Assembly: GCA_023229505.1 (NCBI GenBank)
Contig: JALNZD010000049.1
Location: 1 to 31,286, forward strand
DNA length: 31,286 bases
Direction: 5' to 3'
Source: Bacteroidales bacterium
GTDB taxonomy: Bacteria > Bacteroidota > Bacteroidia > Bacteroidales > JAGOPY01
The notes beneath the pieces are model-generated. The model saw only the letters and a program-made list of their open reading frames with translations, had not been told where the DNA came from and searched no databases. Of this stretch, positions 16,681 through 23,364 are shown piece after piece. Position 1 is the first letter of the stretch. Every line of letters starts with the position of its first letter. Position numbers and translations under genes: made by a program.

Positions 16681-16692
16681 TGTAATCTTAGT

Positions 16693-17952
16693 TTATAATG
16701 AAGTCCTCTTGAAGAAAATGCAGTCGGTAAGGTCGGCTTCTCCCCAGGCGCAATCTTCCGCAAAGGTTTCGCAGCTAGGTGCCCCACACAGGCTGCAATC
16801 TTTTTTCGGGAGTTTTGTGAGTATCCTTTCCTTTTGTTTCATGCGTTTGATCGAAGTGGCTATATCGACTGCCAGTGACCTCGTTGGCCTGGGCAGGATG
16901 GGCTGTTCCATGAAATAATACCCGTCCCTGTACTTCTCCATCACCTCGTCTTTGTTAAAACCTACAGGTTCGCTATATCGCTTTTCAAGCATGATCGAAT
17001 TGTGCCTCGAGATATAAGGGTTCTCTACACAAAATGCACCGGCGATACATCCTTGTGAACAGATAAATGCTTCGATATAATCTACATTCCTCAATCTTGA
17101 GTCTTCGATATCATCCAGGATCATCTTTACATTATCAATCCCTCTCACCGACATGCACCGTTCGGAGTCGAGGTGTTGCTGGATATGGCAAAGACCTCCC
17201 CAGCCCCTGCCATAGAAAAAGTAGTTTTCCGGTTCATCCTGTTTCCTGAAGTCCTGAATCTTCAATATCTCGGGAAGGATAATGTTGTAAATGTCTTTGA
17301 TGGCGATGGCACCGTCGATCCAGGATTTTTCCTTCTCGGCAGGTTGCTTGATCGAAACGACCATGGCAGGACAGGGAGTGATATAAATAACGCCGATCTT
17401 ATTGACAGGGATGCCCAACTCAGCGGAATATTTTTCCTTGGCTGTTTTGGCGGTGATCTCGCGGGGAACGTCGAAGGTGGAGATCAGTTCCATCAGGTTA
17501 GGATATCTCACCTGGATAAACCGGATGATTGCAGGACAGAAGGAGCTGATGATGGGTCTTCCCCCGGGATTTAATTTAAGGTGCTCGGAGATGACAAAAC
17601 TCATATCGTGGGTTTCCTGGGAGGTATCGACCACCAGGTCGAACCCGATCTGTTTCAGGGCCTTGTGAATGAGATGTGGATGGATATTTAACCCGAATTG
17701 GGTATAAAGAATTCGGGAGGGAAGGGCGATTTTTAATTCAAACTTCTCGAAGTCACTGATCTCGTCGATGACAGGGACATAGACATTTTCCGGGCAGGCA
17801 TTAATACATGCACCGCAGTCCACGCAAAGGTCATCAAAATAAATGATCTTATTTTGCCTGATCCTGATGGCCTTGGTGGGGCATGACCTGATGCATTTCA
17901 TTCTCCCCGTGCACTTCTCAGGTATGATCACATGTGAATGAAAATATTTCAT
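16693..17952 (-). CDS. HydS-like [FeFe]-hydrogenase H-cluster protein
   Basis: The 419-residue protein has a two-cluster ferredoxin domain, an [FeFe]-hydrogenase H-cluster domain (about 75-330) and a C-terminal Fe-S domain (C386, C389, C394, C411; PF04060-like). All four H-cluster cysteines are present: C139 (SSFCPA), C194 (TPCPAM), C298 and C302 (ICSQGCIAG). The catalytic TSCCP motif is SSFCP here, so the proton-transfer Cys is Phe, and the third motif lacks the usual Gly run. These changes fit the putative sensory (group C/D-type) hydrogenases. The first ferredoxin cluster has Arg17 where a Cys is expected (C14, R17, C20, C24), while the second is complete. The ATG overlaps the stop of the DRTGG-HATPase gene (ATGA), suggesting a joint sensing role. 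Confidence 0.8.
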   Translation of the reverse strand: MKYFHSHVIIPEKCTGRMKCIRSCPTKAIRIRQNKIIYFDDLCVDCGACINACPENVYVPVIDEISDFEKFELKIALPSRILYTQFGLNIHPHLIHKALKQIGFDLVVDTSQETHDMSFVISEHLKLNPGGRPIISSFCPAIIRFIQVRYPNLMELISTFDVPREITAKTAKEKYSAELGIPVNKIGVIYITPCPAMVVSIKQPAEKEKSWIDGAIAIKDIYNIILPEILKIQDFRKQDEPENYFFYGRGWGGLCHIQQHLDSERCMSVRGIDNVKMILDDIEDSRLRNVDYIEAFICSQGCIAGAFCVENPYISRHNSIMLEKRYSEPVGFNKDEVMEKYRDGYYFMEQPILPRPTRSLAVDIATSIKRMKQKERILTKLPKKDCSLCGAPSCETFAEDCAWGEADLTDCIFFKRTSL

Positions 17953-18770
17953 TTCACGTAAAAAATTGTCTCTATGGATGTCCCCTTATTGACTTCACTT
18001 TCAATCTTTAATTTATCAGAATTCTTCTTGATATTCGGTAGTCCCATGCCTGCGCCGAAACCCATAGCCTGTTGCTCTTCGGTAGCTGTCGAATATCCCT
18101 CTGTCATGGCCAGTTCGATATCTTTAATACCCTTTCCTTCATCATTGATGATAATGTCAATTTCCTTATCACTTGCCGTGAGTATTACGTGACCCCTTTT
18201 AGCATGCATCACAACGTTCATTTCTGCTTCATAAGTAGAGATGGCAACCCTTCTGACAAGCTGAGGATCATACCCGATGGATTTCAGGATCGTCTTGACC
18301 TGGGTGGAAATCATCCCGGCATTCGCAAAATCCTGTCCGTCGATTGTGAAGGTATGTGTGGTGATGTATTCGGCCTTTTTTGCCGGTTCAGAAATGGCTT
18401 CAGCAACCGGGACTTCGCCTTCGATACCGGCAATTTTCACGCAAGCTTCATACATGTCATCATCTGTGGACAAAACGACGAGGTGCTTATCTTTGGCAAA
18501 ATCGAGGATATCAGAGTCGGGCACTTTGCTTCTCAGGAAAATGATCCCTTTAAATTCGGCCACATAAGCAGAAACGGCGGCCTGGACCGTATTGAGCCCT
18601 GTCAGCAGCAGTGAACCAGCTTTTCCATAGGCAAGAACATCGCTCATGAGATCGGAAGCATACACGCCGGTAACATACTTGCCATTGAGCCTGTCACCAA
18701 CGAATACACTCGCTTTAAGCGCATCCCGGATTTTTTCGATATCGATGAAATGATTCCTGCCTCGTTGCAT
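17949..18770 (-). CDS. DRTGG domain + HATPase (RsbW/GHKL-like) protein
   Basis: The 273-residue protein fuses a DRTGG-type domain (about 1-115) to a GHKL ATPase domain (about 135-273). ATPase boxes are visible: N box YEAEMNVVMHA, G1 INDEGKGI, and G2 GAGMGLPNIKKN. There is no His-phosphorylation domain, so it resembles anti-sigma-factor kinases (RsbW/SpoIIAB class) more than a sensor kinase. Its DRTGG part is a paralogue of the neighbouring 109-residue protein (both share V-x-G-V-x-x-S-D-L/M-x-S-D-V). Only AGG directly abutting the ATG is seen, so the start is uncertain. It probably relays redox or hydrogen information with the H-cluster protein; the target is unknown. Confidence 0.8.
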   Translation of the reverse strand: MQRGRNHFIDIEKIRDALKASVFVGDRLNGKYVTGVYASDLMSDVLAYGKAGSLLLTGLNTVQAAVSAYVAEFKGIIFLRSKVPDSDILDFAKDKHLVVLSTDDDMYEACVKIAGIEGEVPVAEAISEPAKKAEYITTHTFTIDGQDFANAGMISTQVKTILKSIGYDPQLVRRVAISTYEAEMNVVMHAKRGHVILTASDKEIDIIINDEGKGIKDIELAMTEGYSTATEEQQAMGFGAGMGLPNIKKNSDKLKIESEVNKGTSIETIFYVK

Positions 18771-18785
18771 CCTGCAAGAATTAAC

Positions 18786-19115
18786 TTATTTAATACCTGC
18801 TTCAACGAGTTTCGTTGCCAGTTCAAAAGTTGACAATGGGCTGCTCAGGATGATCACATGAAAACGATTAGCCAACTCAATGGTATCTTCAGGCACTTTT
18901 TTATTATAAGTGACAACCACCGCTGAAATGTCAACCAGGTTGGCGGCCGAAACGATATTCTTGTGCGATTGCACCGTCAGCCAAAGATTGCCCGGTTGTG
19001 CACTGCTCATGACATCCGAAAGCATGTCGGAGATAAAAACACCGGAAACATCCCTTTCGTCAATAACAGTGAGTACATTGAGTGCAAGTCTGTCAATAAT
19101 TTCCTGCAGCTTCAT
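18786..19115 (-). CDS. Stand-alone DRTGG domain protein
   Basis: The 109-residue protein consists of one DRTGG-type domain (PF07085-like; SGVFISDMLSDVM near residue 24 and a C-terminal alpha/beta half). The domain is often found beside CBS or ATPase domains and is thought to bind a small ligand or partner; its function is not established. A good ribosome site (AAGGAG) stands seven bases before the ATG. The gene lies 30 bases after the Cys-rich gene and 15 before its DRTGG-HATPase paralogue. Similar small proteins accompany [FeFe] hydrogenase genes in other anaerobes, from memory of gene neighbourhoods. Confidence 0.75.
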   Translation of the reverse strand: MKLQEIIDRLALNVLTVIDERDVSGVFISDMLSDVMSSAQPGNLWLTVQSHKNIVSAANLVDISAVVVTYNKKVPEDTIELANRFHVIILSSPLSTFELATKLVEAGIK

Positions 19116-19145
19116 GACTTTTCTCCTTTTTATTTTATTTGTTTA

Positions 19146-19685
19146 TTATTGTTCAGTGGCTTTTAAGCTAAGCAAACCGACGTCCTTGATGACTTCGGCA
19201 TAGCAATTTTCGATATTGCTGATCATCTCATAGGAAACGATCTTTATCTTTGATTTCGAGGTCTTGCGTCGTTGGTTGAAATATTCTTCCAGGTTTTCTA
19301 TCTTTTCCTGGTCAAGCCGCTTCACTTCATTCATGGGCAGGAACCCGTAAGCGACATATACCCAGGTTCGTTCTTTTTCAAGCTCTTTCCTGAGATGATC
19401 CACTTTACAGTTTTCATCGCAACCAGTGCACATCATCAGGCCCAGCAGTTCGTCATAAGGTACAATTATATGGCAACAGGTGCATTCCAGTTCGAAGCGG
19501 AATGTCTGGGCACTCTGCATGACATTCCAGAAATGTTCCCCATCACGGTATTCCTCGAGAGGTGGCTTCTCATCAAAGGAGAAATAACAGGAAGTCTTGT
19601 GACATTTAAAACAATTCTCAGTGATGATGAAACCCGGCCGGACATTGATCATCGTCCACTGGTGTATGCACTTTTGCTCCTTCAT
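19146..19685 (-). CDS. Cys-rich conserved protein, first gene of redox operon
   Basis: A 179-residue protein I cannot place in a named family. It has three Cys groups: CFKCHKTSC near residue 26, CTCC near 69 and CTGCDENC near 89. These suggest zinc or Fe-S binding. A charged helical region (KVDHLRKELEKE) and a basic stretch (RRKTSKSK) follow. ATG 19685 is chosen because GGAGG lies five bases upstream; the frame is open nine codons further. As first gene of the operon, directly upstream of the DRTGG genes, it may be a regulatory or assembly factor. That is inference. Confidence 0.65.
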   Translation of the reverse strand: MKEQKCIHQWTMINVRPGFIITENCFKCHKTSCYFSFDEKPPLEEYRDGEHFWNVMQSAQTFRFELECTCCHIIVPYDELLGLMMCTGCDENCKVDHLRKELEKERTWVYVAYGFLPMNEVKRLDQEKIENLEEYFNQRRKTSKSKIKIVSYEMISNIENCYAEVIKDVGLLSLKATEQ

Positions 19686-19740
19686 ATTTACCTCCATTTG
19701 AGGATAAAACAATGTTTTAATTGAGGACAGCCATTATGAA

Positions 19741-19756
19741 GATTTGTCAACAAATC
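19741..19756. promoter_or_regulatory. 16-bp palindrome, candidate operator of redox operon
   Basis: GATTTGT-CA-ACAAATC is a perfect inverted repeat 56 bases upstream of the first ATG of the operon. It lies just downstream of two minus-strand -7-like boxes, near the expected transcription start, where a repressor would act. Its two-base spacer does not match the classic Rex or FNR sites. Confidence 0.45.
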
Positions 19757-19777
19757 AAATATAAGATATCAAATATA
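19756..19777 (-). promoter_or_regulatory. Two tandem -7-like boxes for redox operon
   Basis: On the minus strand TATATTTG occurs at 19763-19756 and again at 19777-19770, 14 bases apart, inside a repeated TCAAATATAAG segment. Both match TAnnTTTG. No clear -33 TTTG was found at the usual distance. Confidence 0.45.
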
Positions 19778-20159
19778 AGGAATAAAAAAGGAATTGTATC
19801 TTTTGATGAAAAAAATAAAAATACGTTTCAGTATTACTAGTGGATGAGTCAATCTACTCTTTGCTTTTTTTATAATCTGAAACTCTCAGGTACTATCTTA
19901 CTTTAGTCGGTAGTAAACCAAATCGCCCGTTACAAATTACGGAATGGCCATTGCATGGACTTAGCGGATATTTGAGCGCGCCGTTGCCCCCTTTCGGAGT
20001 TTTGAGTTTTCAGTTTTCAGTTTTGAGTTGGGGACTTATTTAAACGGGCGAACGAGCGAACGAGCGATATGTTCAGGCTGTCAACTGGTTAGCTACTGGG
20101 TTTGCAAAGGCGGACTTTACTAAGTTTTTTTAATTATAGACGTCGATTAAGTAAGTTCT
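19778..20159. other. Non-coding stretch with short tandem repeats
   Basis: No gene is supported here. Two small arrays stand out: heptamers at 19999-20033 (GTTTTGA, GTTTTCA twice, GTTTTGA, GTTGGGG) and octamers at 20048-20067 (GCGAACGA twice plus GCGA). The rest is AT-rich without a clear structure. Confidence 0.6.
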
Positions 20160-20600
20160 CTAACAAGCAATTTCAAAAATCGCTATTAAAATTTCAGCTA
20201 TGACTACAATGGCCATGATAACAATAACAATCCACGGAGCATTAATATTCTTAGTCCATCTATTTACCCAGCGTGGTATTTCTTGATCTGCGCTGTTTAG
20301 TCCTAATTTTTCACGTGTTTCTTAAAGTCTGTTTTTGTTTATAATTTGATATGCCCTTTCATTGATCATTTGAATTAATAATCCAAAAGTTATCATGGGT
20401 ATTGCCCAGTAGATCATTTGTCTGAATAAATCCTGATTATTAAACAACTCTGAGTTAGCAACTCCATAAAGAGTAATTGACAGTGTATAGGCTGACACAG
20501 GAATCAACCAGAATTGGTAATCATAATGTCTACCAGTAACATTAAGCTCCTTGTAGTTTTCGATATTATGCTGGTAATTGTTTTGTTTTGAATTGTCCAT
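20160..20600 (-). pseudogene. Small membrane protein gene with in-frame stop
   Basis: An ATG at 20600 opens 92 codons (two membrane helices) ending at TAA 20324-20322. The same frame then continues for 53 codons (starting ETREKLGLNS, with a third membrane helix WIVIVIMAIVVIAEILIAIF) to TAG at 20162-20160. The second part reads as protein with a hydrophobic helix and charged ends. The whole is best explained as one gene of about 146 residues broken by a nonsense mutation (or a sequencing error). The family is not recognised. It stands alone, with a 102-base gap to the next gene. Confidence 0.6.
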
Positions 20601-20702
20601 ATCGTGATATATTTAGTTAAGCATGCTTTATAATGTTCGAAATCAAAGGACTGGGACATGTATGTATCGACGAACAGTAATTTATGCGGCTATAAGGGCG
20701 TT

Positions 20703-21422
20703 TTATGCTAACATCTTGAGTGAATTATCTTTTTGAATACTAAGGAATTCTACAAAACCATTAATAAATCTGAATTTTCCGATTTCGTCATCATCCCAAT
20801 CTTGAATCGCTAATTTTTGTGTTTGATTATCTTTAATAAATAGCTTCGTTGCTTCATAAACGTAAAAAATTGGTCTATCTCTTGGGTCAAAATTATTGCT
20901 ATTAAATAGCATTCTGAAATTATTAAGATACGATATTGTTTTATTGCCTTCTCCAAAAACAACATGGCATATAGCATCAATATCTTGCGCAGAAAGTTTC
21001 ATTTTTTCTTTAAATTCAGGAGAATTAATTAGAAGCTGTTCGAAATGATAAATGATAAAACCTTGTGTAAAATAAGCACATTCTTTTCCATTATTTATTT
21101 CCGCTTTTTCTAGCATCGGAATAAGTGCTTTATTATTCTTGTCTGGTAAAAACAAAAGCTCAAAATGATAAAGCGGCGCTAAGGCAAACCATATTTGTAA
21201 TGCTAATTTATTAGGAAGTAATATTTTTTTATCAATTGCTTTCATTGTTGCTGTTATTACTTCTATATACGTATAGTTTATTTTATCGACATTAGAGTAT
21301 AAAATCGGCCTAAAATAATCACCAAAAATTCCTCTTGTAAGAAATGTTTTTATTTTACCATGTTGCATTATTCCACCTGCCATTTTCTGAGATTTACCAT
21401 TTAGGTTAAGTAACTCTGTCAA
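20703..21422 (-). CDS. Hypothetical protein
   Basis: The 239-residue soluble protein is of unrecognised family. It has no signal peptide or strong membrane segment. It is rich in Asn, Phe, Ile and Lys, and its DNA is clearly AT-richer than the redox operon. Hydrophobic and charged blocks alternate, suggesting a helical globular fold. The reading frame is clean from ATG 21422 to TAA 20703. Neighbours are a broken membrane gene and a truncated ORF6N gene, so the area looks like an accessory or decaying islet. Confidence 0.55.
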   Translation of the reverse strand: MTELLNLNGKSQKMAGGIMQHGKIKTFLTRGIFGDYFRPILYSNVDKINYTYIEVITATMKAIDKKILLPNKLALQIWFALAPLYHFELLFLPDKNNKALIPMLEKAEINNGKECAYFTQGFIIYHFEQLLINSPEFKEKMKLSAQDIDAICHVVFGEGNKTISYLNNFRMLFNSNNFDPRDRPIFYVYEATKLFIKDNQTQKLAIQDWDDDEIGKFRFINGFVEFLSIQKDNSLKMLA

Positions 21423-21727
21423 TACAGTTATTATATTTCCAATATGGATGAAATATAAGTTGCGTTAGCCTCCCCGTATAGAAAAGTAACAACACTTTTC
21501 AAGCAGATAAGCTTTTCACCCAAATCATTTCATAAAATTAGACAAAGGCCTGTCAATATCCAAATTATTAATAAAATCCGGGTTGGGATATTAATGACAT
21601 ACTACCATCTTATAGTCCTACAGTCTTAGCGTCTTACCATCCTAAAGTCCTTTCATCAAATTCTTTCCTCTCCACCGGGTATATTTTCTAAAAATCCCGA
21701 TAAATAGAAAAATCAACAGGATAAAAC
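21423..21727. other. Non-coding stretch with octamer array
   Basis: No gene seen. At 21603-21650 six octamers follow one another in phase with the pattern TAnnRTCY (TACCATCT, TATAGTCC, TACAGTCT, TAGCGTCT, TACCATCC, TAAAGTCC). The remainder is AT-rich. Confidence 0.6.
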
Positions 21728-21752
21728 TGGAGGTCGCAATTTGCGACCTCCA
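21728..21752. promoter_or_regulatory. 25-bp palindrome upstream of ORF6N gene
   Basis: TGGAGGTCGCAA and TTGCGACCTCCA form perfect 12-bp arms around a single T. The palindrome stands 40 bases upstream of the ORF6N ATG. It could be an operator bound by the ORF6N protein itself, or a terminator-like hairpin. Confidence 0.55.
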
Positions 21753-21792
21753 ATTGTTATATTAGATTCTTAACTAATAAAAAAATGTGAAA

Positions 21793-22155
21793 ATGAGCGC
21801 AAAGAATTTCCTGATGCTCCCCGAGGAAACCATCATGAGTAAGATCTATCTTATCCGGGGTAAAAAAGTAATGCTTGACAGGGATCTGGCAGAACTTTAT
21901 GGTGTTGATACAAAGCAGCTAAAGCGAGCAGTTCGCAGAAATGAAAGGCGATTTCCGCCGGATTTCGCATTCGGACTCACGCAGGATGAGTTTGGAATCT
22001 TGAGGAGCCAATTTGGCACCTCAAGTTGGGGCAAAAGGAGAGTGTGTTTTCCACGATTTATCAGTCCTGAAAGGACGTCAGATAGTACCCCCGTACGCCA
22101 GTCCGGGGTTGAAAGGTGCAATTCAAATATAGAGTCCCGTAGGGACGACAGATGA
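21793..22155 (+). pseudogene. Truncated ORF6N-domain DNA-binding protein
   Basis: The first 80 or so residues match the ORF6N domain found in phage-type and Bacteroidetes DNA-binding proteins: PEETIMSKIYLIRGKKVMLD, DLAELYGVDTKQLKRAVRRN, and FPPDFAFGLTQDEF. After SSWGKRR the expected continuation (Tyr-rich, TEQGV) is lost and the frame runs into a block of stem-loops, ending at TGA 22153-22155. ATG 21793 is preferred; a GTG precedes it by two codons. Full-length relatives are longer (roughly 170-300 residues, from memory), so this is a stump, probably inactive unless the short domain suffices. The 25-bp palindrome upstream is intact. Confidence 0.7.
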
Positions 22156-22268
22156 TGAGATGACGCAAAGATATTTTCTGTCGTCCTTACAGGACTTGAT
22201 TTGTACGCGCTGCCTTTATCCCCGGGACTGACGTCCCGGGCTACTTTCAAACATCCCTTCGGGATGAT
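22060..22268. repeat. Cluster of small stem-loops (REP/MITE-like)
   Basis: At least five perfect short hairpins lie in about 200 bases: 22064-22076 (GTCCT/AGGAC), 22134-22146 (GTCCC/GGGAC), 22183-22195 (GTCCT/AGGAC), 22221-22240 (CCCGGGAC/GTCCCGGG) and 22253-22265 (ATCCC/GGGAT). GTCCCGTAGGGACGACAG at 22134 reappears inverted near 22179-22195. It looks like a composite of REP-like units inserted in the ORF6N gene. Confidence 0.65.
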
Positions 22269-22405
22269 TAAAAACATTGATTTTACCTACTTCGCTTCTA
22301 TATCGTTTGTTGGCCTGTTCGTTCTTTCGCCTAATTAAATGGAACATCGTCCATCCCGCCGGTAGGCGGGCAGGCGTCCATGTTCAATCGTCCATGAATT
22401 CCACG

Positions 22406-22478
22406 CCCCCATGCCACCATGCCTCCATGCTTAATTGTCCAACTGCCCACTGCCAACTGTCAACTGCCTACTTCCCGC
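22406..22478. repeat. Octamer and heptamer arrays at Crp/Fnr gene end
   Basis: Three octamers of the form CCnCCATG (about 22406-22429) are followed by six in-phase heptamers at 22437-22478 (GTCCAAC, TGCCCAC, TGCCAAC, TGTCAAC, TGCCTAC, TTCCCGC). The heptamers run into the 3' end of the minus-strand regulator gene. The bases between 22269 and 22405 show no gene. Confidence 0.75.
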
Positions 22479-23125
22479 AGCCTTCTCCTGTCAACTATCC
22501 TGATCATCCGGCGGTCAACCCGGAGGATCCCTTCCTGTGCCATTTCACCAAGTGCGCGAGCCAGGGAAGGACGTGCGACCCCAAATTGCTCGGCGAGGTC
22601 GTTCTGTGTTAGAGGTATTTCAACCATGTCCTTATCCGGTCCGGCCAGACCCAAGATATACTGGGCGATCTTGCCCTTTATGGTTTTAAAGGAAAGGAAT
22701 TTAAGTTTACTGGCCAGCATCTGCGTCTGGCTGGAAACGACATTCAGGAAATTCTGCAGTATCCTGATATCGGCTTGTAGCATCTTCATGAAATCATATT
22801 TGGGAATGTAAAGAATCCGGGTCTTTTCATTAGCCATGACATTCACCGGGAATTTGTTCTGCTTGCCAAAGATAAACGCCGCAGCAAGAGCACGCGGAGC
22901 GACGATGTCGTCTATTTTAATGATCTTTCCTGAGAAGTCCTGCATCTCCCCTTTCATGCTGCCTTCAAGGACGACCATAAGAAAATTGACCGTTTCCCCG
23001 CTGAAGGCTGCTATTTCGCCTACCTCATAAGTTTTTGTGAAATGATGTGATTTGCTGAAAATCACTTCAAGTTCTTCTTCAGTGAGGCCAATGAAAATCG
23101 GGCAATGGATAAGTATTTCGTACAT
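22460..23125 (-). CDS. Crp/Fnr family transcription regulator
   Basis: The 221-residue protein has an N-terminal cyclic-nucleotide-type beta-roll sensor (about 10-125) and a C-terminal Crp-type helix-turn-helix (about 150-210, PLTQNDLAEQFGVARPSLAR). No N-terminal Cys cluster like that of FNR is seen, so the sensor is more like CRP or the HcpR-type regulators of nitrosative stress in anaerobes. It is divergent from the ferredoxin-cupin-hemerythrin cluster, and a CRP/FNR palindrome lies between them at 23168-23183, 43 bases above its ATG. It likely activates that cluster and regulates itself. Oddly, its last codons (REVGS, stop TGA) come from a heptamer array. Confidence 0.88.
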   Translation of the reverse strand: MYEILIHCPIFIGLTEEELEVIFSKSHHFTKTYEVGEIAAFSGETVNFLMVVLEGSMKGEMQDFSGKIIKIDDIVAPRALAAAFIFGKQNKFPVNVMANEKTRILYIPKYDFMKMLQADIRILQNFLNVVSSQTQMLASKLKFLSFKTIKGKIAQYILGLAGPDKDMVEIPLTQNDLAEQFGVARPSLARALGEMAQEGILRVDRRMIRIVDRRRLREVGS

Positions 23126-23167
23126 GCAGATAAAATTAATAAAATTTGAGATGCCATTTCATTTCTT

Positions 23168-23183
23168 TGTAACATTTGTTACA
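23168..23183. promoter_or_regulatory. CRP/FNR-type palindrome TGTAAC-N4-GTTACA
   Basis: TGTAACATTTGTTACA is a perfect inverted repeat with the 6-4-6 spacing of CRP/FNR family sites. Its centre is about 43 bases before the start predicted from the -7 box at 23205-23212, close to the class II activator position. It lies between the regulator gene and the cluster it probably controls. Confidence 0.7.
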
Positions 23184-23204
23184 CTGTAGCTTGATGAACC
23201 ATTA

Positions 23205-23212
23205 TACTTTTG
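23205..23212 (+). promoter_or_regulatory. Candidate -7 element of stress cluster
   Basis: TACTTTTG, followed by C, matches TAnnTTTG(C). The -33 TTTG is absent at 19-21 bases, as expected of a promoter that depends on an activator bound at the upstream palindrome. The leader to the ATG is about 150 bases, mostly repeats. Confidence 0.5.
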
Positions 23213-23217
23213 CGGTA

Positions 23218-23330
23218 GAAGACAGAAGTCAGAAGTCAGAAATTACAACCTTAAGTCGACTTTATTTCAATGTATTTCTCTTTATTTCAATGTATTTCAA
23301 TGTATTTCAATGTATTTCAATGTATTTCAA
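23218..23330. repeat. Heptamer and 10-bp arrays in leader
   Basis: Four heptamers (GAAGACA, GAAGTCA twice, GAAATTA) at 23218-23245 are followed by seven 10-bp units at 23261-23330, the last four identical (TGTATTTCAA). Both lie in the expected 5' leader of the ferredoxin-like gene. Confidence 0.85.
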
Positions 23331-23364
23331 CTCAGTGACAATCAATAACCACTAACAAATAACA

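Noticed and set aside
16693..17952. Catalytic HydA subunit of a bifurcating hydrogenase
   Set aside because: It lacks the NuoG-like N-terminus of HydA, has SSFCP in place of TSCCP and lacks the Gly-rich third motif; it looks like a HydS-type protein.
23261..23330. CRISPR-like array
   Set aside because: The units are 10 bases, directly adjacent, without spacers, and no cas genes are present. The same reasoning excludes the heptamer arrays.
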